The notes beneath the pieces are model-generated. The model worked only from the letters and a program-made list of their open reading frames with translations. It made no database searches and was not told where the DNA came from. Below are positions 8,899 through 18,400 of a stretch of DNA of 64,000 nucleotides, piece after piece. The position numbers were made by a program, and so were the translations under genes. Each line of letters begins with the position of its first letter. The stretch's first letter is position 1. The stretch is taken from assembly GCF_900113445.1 (NCBI RefSeq), contig NZ_FOPJ01000004.1, positions 1 to 64,000 on the forward strand. Direction: 5' to 3'. Origin of the DNA: Corynebacterium spheniscorum (GTDB lineage Bacteria; Actinomycetota; Actinomycetes; Mycobacteriales; Mycobacteriaceae).

Positions 8899-9120
8899 TT
8901 AGGCCTCGGGCATGAAGTACCAGGCGAAGAAGTAGAGAATGGCCTGGGGCCCGGGGATGAGGAAGCTCAGGATGAAAGCCATGCGCAGGAGGTTGGAATT
9001 CCAACCATAGGTTTCTGCGATCCCGCCGAGAACACCTGCAACCAAGAAGTCCCGGCGCGAGCGGTGAAGAATACCGGCGTGTGCGGAGCTATGAACCGGA
9101 GCGTAGGCGATGGTCGACAT
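8899..9120 (-). CDS. PspC-domain mini-protein (tandem paralog)
   Basis: A 73-residue paralog of the neighbouring 69-residue PspC protein. It contains DFLVAGVLGGIAETYGWN and LIPGPQAILYFFAWYFMP, so the two align over nearly all their length. I place the start at the ATG ending at 9120 (MSTIAYAP) because GAAAGGAC lies about 10 bases upstream; the frame is open further but the extra residues are Arg/Lys-rich and unlike the domain. The pair arose by duplication and may form a hetero-oligomer in the membrane. Confidence 0.82.
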   Translation of the reverse strand: MSTIAYAPVHSSAHAGILHRSRRDFLVAGVLGGIAETYGWNSNLLRMAFILSFLIPGPQAILYFFAWYFMPEA

Positions 9121-9268
9121 GGTGACGGGGGTCCTTTCTTTCATCTCCCGCGATCTGCTGAAGCTGAAGTGTGTTTTTCGATCTACTTCAAGTCTGCGCG
9201 GCAGGACGCAAAAGAACATCGGGACTGACCCCGAAAATCACCCTGAGCTTTCCCCCAGAGCAATGGCC

Positions 9269-10144
9269 CTAAAACCCTGATGGACCTGGGATTAAGCAGA
9301 TATCTTCGAGTAATCTGAGGTGGTCTCCATCGAGACGATAACGAGCGCCCAGGGCAATACCAGCGGTGTCGGGGGCATGGCCGAGCTCATCGCTTCGGAA
9401 GATGGGCACATGCTTCGGCACAAAGCGGTTGAAGATTGTGAGCAGCTCTGCGAGGTCGTGGTGTTTTTCGAAGGTAGTGAATGTGCCAAGAAGCAGGGCT
9501 CGGGCCTGTTCGAGGACCCGCATGTGCTGGAGTTGCGCAAGTTGCGGGATAAGCGCGGCGGGGTCGGAGCTACGGGCTTCGAGAAAAAGGATCTTACTGC
9601 GGAGATCCGGGAAATAAGGTGTGCCGGCAAGCTTGAGCAGGCAACGCAGATTCCCGCCGATCAGCACGCCTTCTACTGGGTGCTGCGGGCCGCGAAGCTG
9701 GTAGACGTGGGGTTCGAGTAGCTGCTGGTTTCTGCCGGCGAGAAGGTCGAAGAAAGCTTCGGTGCGGCCGGTGGGATAAGTGGCGTGGCGGGCTTGGTAC
9801 CAGATGGTGGGACGCTGCGCGGCGACGGGGACCAGCACGCTCGTGAGATCCGAATAACCCATGATCGTTGGGAAGGGGGATTCCGGTAGCGCTGGGATGA
9901 GCAGCTCAAGCACCTCGTTGGCATAGTTTCCGCCGGAAAGATCGAGCACTACCTTCCCGGCTTGAAGAGCACGGAGGATCTCCGTGCTCCGCTGGGTAGC
10001 CGGTGAGGCAGTGTGCTCGTGGTTGCTAAAAAGCTGTGCTTGGGTGACACGATAGCCGCGGGCTGAGAGTGCGGCCACTAACGTGGTGACGCTGCTGCGT
10101 TCAGCAGGCGCCAACAAGTTAGAGGTAGCCACCAGATGGATCAT
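9269..10144 (-). CDS. LD-carboxypeptidase-like protein (peptidase S66, MccF-like)
   Basis: A 291-residue serine peptidase of family S66, which trims the terminal D-amino acid of murein tetrapeptides or, in the MccF branch, detoxifies peptide-nucleotide antibiotics. The nucleophile is S98 in the motif MGYSDLT; the Glu and His of the triad can be matched to LFLEARSSD and DELGHAPDT. The protein lacks a signal peptide, so it is cytosolic and would act in peptidoglycan recycling or antibiotic resistance. It starts 5 bases after the SbcC-like gene stops, so it seems to be the last gene of that operon. Confidence 0.8.
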   Translation of the reverse strand: MIHLVATSNLLAPAERSSVTTLVAALSARGYRVTQAQLFSNHEHTASPATQRSTEILRALQAGKVVLDLSGGNYANEVLELLIPALPESPFPTIMGYSDLTSVLVPVAAQRPTIWYQARHATYPTGRTEAFFDLLAGRNQQLLEPHVYQLRGPQHPVEGVLIGGNLRCLLKLAGTPYFPDLRSKILFLEARSSDPAALIPQLAQLQHMRVLEQARALLLGTFTTFEKHHDLAELLTIFNRFVPKHVPIFRSDELGHAPDTAGIALGARYRLDGDHLRLLEDICLIPGPSGF

Positions 10145-10149
10145 GCTTC

Positions 10150-12849
10150 TTAGCCTATGCGGGAAACATCACCCATGTTCACAGTTTTTTCCGCACTCAC
10201 AGCATCGAAGCGTTCCGGGAAGCAGGTCAGCACAAAGATCTGTCGCTTCTCCCCTACCTTGTTCAAAGCCAACGCCATGCTTTCTAGGCGCTGGGCATCG
10301 GTATTACCCAAGGCATCATCGATGAACATGGGGACGCGATCTTTTTCCTCGATGAGCATGGCCACAGTCAGCCGCTCTAATAGGGCGATCTGTTCCTTCG
10401 CCCCACCGGAGAGGTCTGCGATCTCGAAGGTGGTGTTATTTAGGGTGCGTTCCGCGGCCATGAGTGCTTGATCAAGGTGGAAGTCGACGTCCTTGCCGAA
10501 TACCAAGCGAGCAAGCTCATTAAAGCGCGCCTGGAAAGGTGCTGCATAGGCATCACGGGCCTGGCCATAATACTTCGTGAGCACCTCATAAAGTAGTTTG
10601 ACCGCTGATGCCTTGGCTTCAATATCTTCCAAGGCAGCGCGAGCGCGATCTTCTTCTACCCGCGCGGCTTCCAGGACTTCCTGGTCACCTTCACCAGTGG
10701 AAATCACGCCACGGGCTTCGTAGAGTTGTTCCTCCAGCTTCTCTTGGCGATGTTGACGATTCTTTAGCTTGTTTTCCGCAGCCTTCAGCTGTTCGGACGT
10801 GCCGGTGAGGTCAGCGGCATCACGCTGCTTCTCGGCTTCCTCCCAGAGGGTTTTAGCCGCTTCCATGGCTAAGGCAGCGTCCTTAGAGTTTTCCTCTAAT
10901 TGGCTTAGCGGGATTTCTTTTTCCTTCAGCGCTGCGCGTTCCTGTTCTTCTTCCAAGGCGCTGCTGAGGGTATCCACCTCGGCTTGGGCACGGACGCGGG
11001 CTTCTTGCTCAGAGCTGGCCATCAAATCATCGAGAGCTTTTTGGGCATCTTCGCGGCCTTGGGTTGCTTCTTCAGCTGCCTTGTCTGCTTCTTCTAGCTC
11101 TTGGGAAGCTTGATCACGTAAAGCGCGGCTCTTATCTAGGTCAAGGTGTGCGCCTGCGAGATCCTCGCCTTCGGACAGTTGGGCTGTGAGTTGCGCCAGC
11201 TCTTGGCTGAGCTCATCAAGAGTGCTGCCCGCCGGCAGAATATCTTTGATCCTTTGGTCCAAGCTGCTGCTTTGATCTTGGTACTCGCGGTAGGCGCGAT
11301 GTGCTTCGCGGGCGCCAGCAAGATCCGAGACCCCGTATTTTTCTAGCAGGTCAGCGAAACTGCGTTCGGCTTTCTCGAGCTCTTCGCGGGAATCCCCCAA
11401 GGCATTGCCATCTTTATCGCGGCCAGCGCGATAGGTGAGGTGGAAATCCCCAAGCTCGACGCTGGTGCCCTCACGTAGCAGCACCTCAGTGTTATCTTCG
11501 AGGAGTTCGCGCGCTTCGCCATCGACGCGCACCCTGCTGCCCTGCGGGCCTCGAATATCCAGACGCGCACTACTCATGGCGTGATAGTGCTGCTGGATGC
11601 TGAGGTTTTGTTGGGCCTCAGTGAGGGCATCCAGATCCTCAGCTTCGATCTGGGTTGCCGGAACCTTCAGGTTCTTGCGCTGGGTATCGAGATCATTGGC
11701 TTTAGTGACCACGCTGTGCAGATCAGCGTGGCGCACGACCAGTTCGGCACGGTGGTTATTTCGCCGGGCTTGGCGAAGTTTGTCATCTGCCTGCGTGGTT
11801 TTATCTTTCGCCTCACTGAGGGCCTTTTCTAAGGCCTGCTGTTGGGCAAGAAACTTCTCTGAATCCTCATTAAGCTTTTCTAGCTCAGCTTTTTTAGCCT
11901 GAAGTGCTTCTTCGCGCTTCTTCAGGTCTTGCTTCAAGGCGAGGCGATCATCGAAGTCCTTCTTGGCGCGCTGGAAATCCGCGGAACGTTGAGTGAACTT
12001 TTCCTTGGCCTTCTCAGCTTCTGCAGCGACCGCGGCGCACTTCTGGACAGCTTCTTCAAGAGCTTTGCGGCGTGCTTCAAGCTCCGGTTTTCCGGCGATG
12101 AGCTCTTGAATCGCTGGCTCGTTTTTCTCAATCACTCGCAGGGCATTATCAAGGCTCTTCACCTTGTTTTCGCATTGAATACGCTGGTCAATAGCATCTT
12201 CGAGTTGTTTCCGATATCCCTTGAAGGTGCTATTTTCGGCACCTGTTTTCGCGGTGTAGTACTTCTTGTACTCTTCCGTGACCCTCTGCATCAGCTCATC
12301 GCTAAACGCAAGCTTCAGGTCCTCGCTATCGGCATCCGGGGCAACGTGGCTTTGTGCCGCTAAAGCTTGGGTGACGCAAAGAATTCCTGATGCGGCAATC
12401 TGATTTGCCACATCTTCTTGGCGTACGAAGAGCGCCTCCCGCAGATTTTCGTCGGTGTGTTTTTCCAATAGTTCCTTGAATTGGTCATCGGAATCACGGC
12501 CGGTTGCGGTGCGTGCGGGACCACCATCTAAGGGAGTTATGGTGAGCTCTGAGCTTGCTCCCCGCAGGAATTTTTTCCTCAGCTGCACACGATATTCGCC
12601 CATGGTGGCATCCAGCGCCATCTCCGGGCTTTCTTGCCCCGCCCCTGGGCTACGACTCTGCAGGCTCTTCACATCTTTTTTGGCACTGCCGTGAAAGTCA
12701 TTAATCAGCGCCCTGAAAGCATCTTGAATGGAGGACTTGCCGGACTCGTTTTCGCCAGTGATGAGCACAATGCCTTCTTCTGGCAGGTCATCGAGGACAA
12801 GGTGCTTGATGCCGCGGACATTCTTTATTTCCAAACGGTGAATAATCAT
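10150..12849 (-). CDS. SbcC/Rad50-like AAA ATPase with coiled coils
   Basis: An 899-residue SMC-type ATPase. Walker A is GENESGKSS at residues 32-40; the signature LSGGAKEQ is at 813-820 and Walker B MFIDDALG near 840-847. Between them are two long coiled-coil arms rich in Glu, Lys, Ala and Gln. The apex has no CxxC zinc hook; instead residues about 426-480 look like a beta-rich insert (LDIRGPQGSRVRVDGEAREL onward). The partner is the metallophosphoesterase encoded 2 bases upstream, giving an SbcCD/Mre11-Rad50-like nuclease for DNA ends. The length is shorter than E. coli SbcC (about 1050). Confidence 0.85.
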   Translation of the reverse strand: MIIHRLEIKNVRGIKHLVLDDLPEEGIVLITGENESGKSSIQDAFRALINDFHGSAKKDVKSLQSRSPGAGQESPEMALDATMGEYRVQLRKKFLRGASSELTITPLDGGPARTATGRDSDDQFKELLEKHTDENLREALFVRQEDVANQIAASGILCVTQALAAQSHVAPDADSEDLKLAFSDELMQRVTEEYKKYYTAKTGAENSTFKGYRKQLEDAIDQRIQCENKVKSLDNALRVIEKNEPAIQELIAGKPELEARRKALEEAVQKCAAVAAEAEKAKEKFTQRSADFQRAKKDFDDRLALKQDLKKREEALQAKKAELEKLNEDSEKFLAQQQALEKALSEAKDKTTQADDKLRQARRNNHRAELVVRHADLHSVVTKANDLDTQRKNLKVPATQIEAEDLDALTEAQQNLSIQQHYHAMSSARLDIRGPQGSRVRVDGEARELLEDNTEVLLREGTSVELGDFHLTYRAGRDKDGNALGDSREELEKAERSFADLLEKYGVSDLAGAREAHRAYREYQDQSSSLDQRIKDILPAGSTLDELSQELAQLTAQLSEGEDLAGAHLDLDKSRALRDQASQELEEADKAAEEATQGREDAQKALDDLMASSEQEARVRAQAEVDTLSSALEEEQERAALKEKEIPLSQLEENSKDAALAMEAAKTLWEEAEKQRDAADLTGTSEQLKAAENKLKNRQHRQEKLEEQLYEARGVISTGEGDQEVLEAARVEEDRARAALEDIEAKASAVKLLYEVLTKYYGQARDAYAAPFQARFNELARLVFGKDVDFHLDQALMAAERTLNNTTFEIADLSGGAKEQIALLERLTVAMLIEEKDRVPMFIDDALGNTDAQRLESMALALNKVGEKRQIFVLTCFPERFDAVSAEKTVNMGDVSRIG

Positions 12850-12851
12850 GC

Positions 12852-14045
12852 TTAGTGTCCTTCCGAAGAAGAGCTCAGACGAAAGAGCAAGTTCAACGCA
12901 TCTCGGGCAGCTTCACTTTCGGCGGCGTCGGTGTCAGCAAGTTCTTGTAATTCCTTGACCGCTGCTTGAGCCACTGCGCCTAGCTCCAGCTGGCTGATTT
13001 CTTCTTCGCTTGGTGCAATACGCAGGTCGTGGTAGCGCTTATGCACCTGCAAGCTGGCGAAGGTGCTTTCCAATTCTTCGATCACCCCATGTAGGCGCGC
13101 ATATTCCGCGATCGGCAAGCTGCCTTGGAGGGAGTAGCGAATAGCGGTGCGGGCTTTTTCGGGGTAGCTGCGTAGCCTTTCTAAGAACCGATCCACGTCA
13201 TAAGCGGTGGTGAGGTTCGCGTCGATTTCCTCAAAAGTCCAGGTTCCCACCGGGATCTCCTGTACTTCCACAACCGCATCGGTGGCATCGTTTTTATAAA
13301 TATCCACTACCAGCACGTTGCCGGAATTATTCTCACCGCCATCCCGGCCACCACATTTATTGTGGAAATCGGTGACTTCCGGGGCACCGGAATACCAGGC
13401 GCGTTTTTTTGCTTCCACGGGTTGAGCAGAGTGCGTATCGCCTAAGGCGAGGTAGTCAATCACGCCTTGATCCAAAGCCTCGCTGACCTTGACCATGTCA
13501 ATGCGTTCCGGGGAATCTTCGCCGAAGCTTTGGGTGGGGCCATGGCCCGCCATAATGCGGATAGTATCTGTCGGTTCGAGGTCTTCTAGTACCTCATTGA
13601 CGAGGTCATGCGGTGCCCGGATGCTGCGTAGCGGGGCACCAATGAGTTCCACGTCCTGAGAGATCTCAATGGGCTGAGAGTCGCTAATGACGTGTATTTT
13701 TTCAAGATCTTCGGTTTTATAGAAGATGCTGTCCGCGGTTAAAGGGTCGTGATTGCCGGGCAATAAATACACCGGTATTTCCAGCTTGTTTAAGGCTTCT
13801 TTAGCGCGGTTCAACACCCGAGCAGATAGACGATTCTTCTCGAACACATCTCCGGCGATGACAATAAAGGAACACTGCTGATCAACTGCGACTTTGCCTA
13901 AAGCCTCAATTGCATCCAAGCGGGCCTCGTTGAATCGGGCTTGTCCATCATCGCCTAGGTAGGCAAGAGTCTTGCCGATTTGTAGGTCAGAAGTGTGCAG
14001 GAAGCGCACATGGTGGACAGCATCTTGATAATTAGGGCTAGTCAT
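12852..14045 (-). CDS. SbcD/Mre11-like metallophosphoesterase
   Basis: A 397-residue nuclease of the calcineurin-like phosphoesterase fold. The metal-binding motifs are in order: HTSDLQIG near residue 18, IVIAGDVFE near 62, LPGNHDP near 96, MAGHGP and LGDTHSAQP. It is encoded 2 bases before the SbcC-like ATPase, which fits an Mre11-Rad50-type complex for processing double-strand breaks or hairpins. The C-terminal third is helical and could bind the coiled-coil base of the partner. Start is the ATG ending at 14045, preceded by CAGGAGGTGAAC. Confidence 0.88.
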   Translation of the reverse strand: MTSPNYQDAVHHVRFLHTSDLQIGKTLAYLGDDGQARFNEARLDAIEALGKVAVDQQCSFIVIAGDVFEKNRLSARVLNRAKEALNKLEIPVYLLPGNHDPLTADSIFYKTEDLEKIHVISDSQPIEISQDVELIGAPLRSIRAPHDLVNEVLEDLEPTDTIRIMAGHGPTQSFGEDSPERIDMVKVSEALDQGVIDYLALGDTHSAQPVEAKKRAWYSGAPEVTDFHNKCGGRDGGENNSGNVLVVDIYKNDATDAVVEVQEIPVGTWTFEEIDANLTTAYDVDRFLERLRSYPEKARTAIRYSLQGSLPIAEYARLHGVIEELESTFASLQVHKRYHDLRIAPSEEEISQLELGAVAQAAVKELQELADTDAAESEAARDALNLLFRLSSSSEGH

Positions 14046-14115
14046 AGTCTTGGGTGTTCACCTCCTGCAGGTGTTATGGGGTTGAGGAAAAGTGTGAATG
14101 TATGTGGGTGGGTTC

Positions 14116-15462
14116 TTAATCCTCCAGCTCATTGCGTTTCAGTCGCCTAAACGGCGTCACAATGTCTGGATCCGGTAGTTCCGGCACGATATGGGCATCA
14201 ATGATGCGTGGGCGCGGGGGTCGTTTTAAGGAAGGCTCAAACCGCGGCATCCGAGGGTCATCGTCTTCATCATCTTCATCGGCGAAAACGAGGTGATCAT
14301 CAATATGATCTCCGAAGTCATCAGCTAGGCGGTAGCCTTCGCCCGTAGAGTCATCTTCTTCCATGCGCTCGCCATATTTGTTGACTGCGCGGCCGACCAT
14401 GCGGTCATAGATTTCCCTGAGTTCATCAACCGCGTGCTGGGCTTGCATCTTGGTGATCACAACGGGGCGCAAGGCATGCTCCAAAAGGTCTTTGGACCCC
14501 TCCTCAAAGACCGGGCTGACCTCCACTGGCGGTAAGGGCGGAAGCCGTTTACCGTGCCAATAGCGCTCTGGCTCAAGCAGCTCAGTTTCATCCATCGGGG
14601 TGGCAGCTTCCACCAGTTTTTCGATGTCATCTAGGTCAAGCCCTCGGATTCTGGCAAGCCGATTGGGGTCATCGGACACCATCTCCCCAGCGATAAGCGC
14701 TAAAGCCACTGCATGTTTACAGGGCACACGCCCGAAGTCCGGGCAGGTACAACGCCACTCGATATCCTCAACAATCGGGTTTCCCACCATTGCGTCGAAA
14801 AGCTCATCGCTAATCTGACCGTCGCGTAGCGCAGCGAGCGATTCGCTATTGCTGAGCATGGCCGCGAGGCGTACCGCATCTTCACCGCGGCGCTCCGGTA
14901 GCCAGAGGCTTACCTGGAAAGGTTCGAGCTGCGTGCCCTTGACATATCCAGAAATGCGGTTCGCATCAAAGACCACACCATGGACGCGGTCTTGGCGGGC
15001 ATACTCAATACCCCGGGTTTCACGTCCGCGGTCAGTCATATCGGCGATCACCCGGAATAACTGATCGGCAATAGGAGAGCGCACACCTTCGGTGCAGGTG
15101 CGGCGCACACCTTTTCCGGAGAGTTCCTTCTCCAGGGCCCGCCGGATACGCGCTTCCGCCTCAGCTAGTGGGTCCGGTGGTGTCGGGGCAGAGCCGCGAC
15201 TGGCACCAAATTTTGCGTAGACGACATTATCAACCTCAGGGCGCTGGGTTTTAGCCCCCAGGTTCAAGGTCGGATGAAGATCATCCTGAGAACCTGAAGC
15301 ACCGCCATCTTTTCCTTCCGCACTGCGCCGAGCACGCGTGGCGATGAGGCGTTTAATGCTTTCAGCAGGGCTCGGAGAACCAGGCTCAGACTTCTTAGCT
15401 ACGGCCTTGAGGGCTTTAGCTTTAGCGGTCTTTCCTTTGGTTTTCTCGTCGTCTTCGCTCAT
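14116..15462 (-). CDS. SWIM zinc-finger protein
   Basis: A 448-residue protein with a SWIM zinc finger, CTCPDFGRVPCKH, at about residues 237-250. SWIM domains bind DNA or proteins and in actinobacteria are usually encoded next to an SNF2 helicase, exactly as here (6 bases apart). The first 90 residues are Lys/Ala/Ser-rich and likely disordered; a second acidic stretch (DEDDEDDDP) lies before the C-terminus. It probably works with the helicase on nucleic acid. No catalytic motif is visible. Confidence 0.85.
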   Translation of the reverse strand: MSEDDEKTKGKTAKAKALKAVAKKSEPGSPSPAESIKRLIATRARRSAEGKDGGASGSQDDLHPTLNLGAKTQRPEVDNVVYAKFGASRGSAPTPPDPLAEAEARIRRALEKELSGKGVRRTCTEGVRSPIADQLFRVIADMTDRGRETRGIEYARQDRVHGVVFDANRISGYVKGTQLEPFQVSLWLPERRGEDAVRLAAMLSNSESLAALRDGQISDELFDAMVGNPIVEDIEWRCTCPDFGRVPCKHAVALALIAGEMVSDDPNRLARIRGLDLDDIEKLVEAATPMDETELLEPERYWHGKRLPPLPPVEVSPVFEEGSKDLLEHALRPVVITKMQAQHAVDELREIYDRMVGRAVNKYGERMEEDDSTGEGYRLADDFGDHIDDHLVFADEDDEDDDPRMPRFEPSLKRPPRPRIIDAHIVPELPDPDIVTPFRRLKRNELED

Positions 15463-15468
15463 CTTTGG

Positions 15469-18400
15469 TTACTCCTCCTCTCGGGAATATTCGACCAATT
15501 CCAAAAGCTGTTCTTCAGGCAGTTCGGTGATCCAGCCTTCACCTTCACCTAAGACCTGGCTGACCAGCACTAGCTTTCCTTCCAGCACATCTTGAATCGC
15601 TTCTTCCATGGTGCCTTCCGACACCATTTTGTGCACCATCACGTCCTTAGTTTGGCCAATGCGGAAGGCACGGTCAGTCGCCTGGTTTTCCACCGCGGGA
15701 TTCCACCACCTATCCATGTGCACCACATGGTTGGCGGCAGTCAGCGTCAGCCCTGTTCCGCCGGCGCGCAGAGACAAGATCATCACATGCGGACCTTCTG
15801 GGCGTTGGAAGTCCCGCACCATCTCGCTGCGCTCATGGCGGCTTACCCCACCATGGAGGAAGGGCACGCCTTCTTTGAGGTACTCGGAAAGGAAAGGCTG
15901 CAGGATCTTCCCGAAGGCCTTGTATTGGGTGAAGATAATCATCTTCTCATTCCTGTGTAGGGCGTGGTCAATGAGATTCATGAGCTCTTCGACCTTGCCG
16001 GAACGATGGTTGCCGTCTGCATCCAGGATCCCGGAGCCATCAGCTAAGAAGTGCGCCGGGTGGTTACAGATCTGCTTAAAGCGCGTCAAGGAAGCCAAGA
16101 TCAACCCGCGTCGACCCATCTGGCTGGTCTGCCCAGCTCCCGCACAGGCCAAGCCAGTGGCGAGTTGTTTGACCATGCCCTGGTACAAGGCGGCCTGTTC
16201 CTCGGTGAGCCGCACCTTGATAATGTGCTCTTCCTTCTCCGGAAGATCATCAATAATCGAGGTGTCGGTTTTCACCCTTCGCAGGATAAACACCGAAGTG
16301 ATCTGCTTAAGGTGCTCGGCTAAGACGCGATTGTCTTCGCCTTCGATGGGGCGAGCATAGGTGTGGCGGAAGAACTTAGCGGAACCCAGCGCGCCGGGGT
16401 TACAAAAATCAATGATGCTGCGCAGCTCAGCCAACCTATTTTCCACCGGGGTGCCGGTCAGCGCGATGCGATGGTCCGTGGGGATCTTCCGCGCTGCTTT
16501 CGCTGCCGCGGTGGCAGTGTTTTTAATCATCTGCGCTTCATCCACCACTACATGCGCCCACTCCACCTGACAGAGATCAATAATGTCGCGAGTCAGCAGG
16601 TTATAGCTGGTAATACACAAATCGGTCTCCGCCATAATCGCGGCGAATTCCTCATCATGAACCCGCTTATTCCCATGATGCACATACACCGTCATCGAGG
16701 GCACAAAGCGCGCAGCTTCCCGCTGCCACGCCGACAACACCGACGTCGGGGCAATCACCACCGTCGGCTTCCACGGGATCTTTTCATCCTCCGGCACTCC
16801 CGCCGCCTCAGCTTCAGCGTTCTGCTTCTCCCACTGCGCTTTTTCGGCAGCCAAGAAAGCCAAGACCTGCAGAGTCTTCCCCAAACCCATATCATCAGCC
16901 AGCACCGCACCCAGGCCATGCTGCGACATCCAATAGAGCCAGTCCACCCCACGTTTTTGATAGTGCCGCAGCGTCACCTCCACGGTATCCGGCAAGGCAA
17001 TAGGCTGCGGCGCTACCTGGAAGCTTTCACCATCAATGACTGCCGAAACCCAGCTGCTCTGCAGGCGATCAGCGTTCTGCTCTTCTTCAGTCGGCGCAAT
17101 ATCAATCAGCAATAGCGGATCATCCAATCCACTGGCCGCCTGGTGCATCTTCAATTCACGCATCTTCTGCAAACTGGTCACCAACTGCTGGTTCGCCGCT
17201 GAATCCGCTTGCTTCCAGCCTTCCGAGCTGCCGGTTTTTTCCGCCTGAGCGCTAATCAATGCCTGACGCAGCTCCGCCACCAGATCCACTCGCTGCTTCT
17301 GCAATAACCGCAACGCGGTAGTTGCTTCCTGCCGAGCATTAAAGTGTCCACGGCTCGTTGCTCTAAAGGTCTTTTCGATCTCCTTATCCAAGCGCCGCAA
17401 CTGTGCCGCTAGCTTCTGTGAGGGCCCACCCATGAGCAACGCAATTTCTTCTCGCAGCTGCGCCACATCCTCAGAATCCGCATGCAACCACCCATTACGC
17501 AGCCGCACGAGCCCTTCTTGGGATACCAGCAGATCCATGATTTCTGCTGGCGATAGCTGAGTATCCCCCAGCGCCACCTGGACATTGAACTTCACTAGCT
17601 CATCAAGGCCGAAACGCGTATGCGTGTTGGTGTCATAGGGGTCCACTGCATTAACCCGTGCCTGCGGGCGTCCATCGATCCATCCCTTGGGCCATAAGAT
17701 CGGCACATCATGGGATTTCAGGCATTCCAAGGGCCCGGCAATGAACTCGGCCATCTCGTTGATATCCAGTAGCGCATCCCAGTCGCCGGTTCCCGCCGCA
17801 TATTCACGGATCACTGGGTTGATGGAGTCTTCGAGTTCTTCCCTTCGGGTGATGTACGGCTTATAGGGGTCGTGGATCTTCTGCCCCAAAACGCTCTTGC
17901 AGTCATAAATAACGCGGCGTTTCTTCGCTAATACGCGCAGCACGTTATCCGAGATTTCTTCATGGCGCACCGGCCTGGGCACACCCTGGTCCTCGCGCAT
18001 CATCAAGCGCACCATAAAGTGCGGTTCGGATAATTCCGGCATGCGCGTGCTCAAAGCCTCAGCCACATCATCTGGCACCGGCTCAATGACTACCGCCAAA
18101 TCAATGCGATTGGCAGCCGCATCCTGGGACCATTCGCCGATACGGTGCGAGAGGCTACCGGGTTTGCTCGAACGCGGGAAAGATTCGCCATAGAGGAAGG
18201 CACGAGTCACCGGGTTGGTACTGAGCTCTAAGGAGGTCCCGGCTAGGTTGCCTAATAAACGCGGCACCAAGATATCGCAGAAGCGATTAAAGGCCTCATG
18301 CGCCACCCCTACCCCACCGTTGGTGGTAATCACCCCAGGTGCGGCCTCAGCGACCTGCTCGATATAGCGTGCAATCGCATCATCATCGGCGAGGCGCCAT

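Noticed and set aside
16363..17115. 250-codon plus ORF inside the SNF2 gene
   Set aside because: Antisense shadow of the helicase coding sequence.
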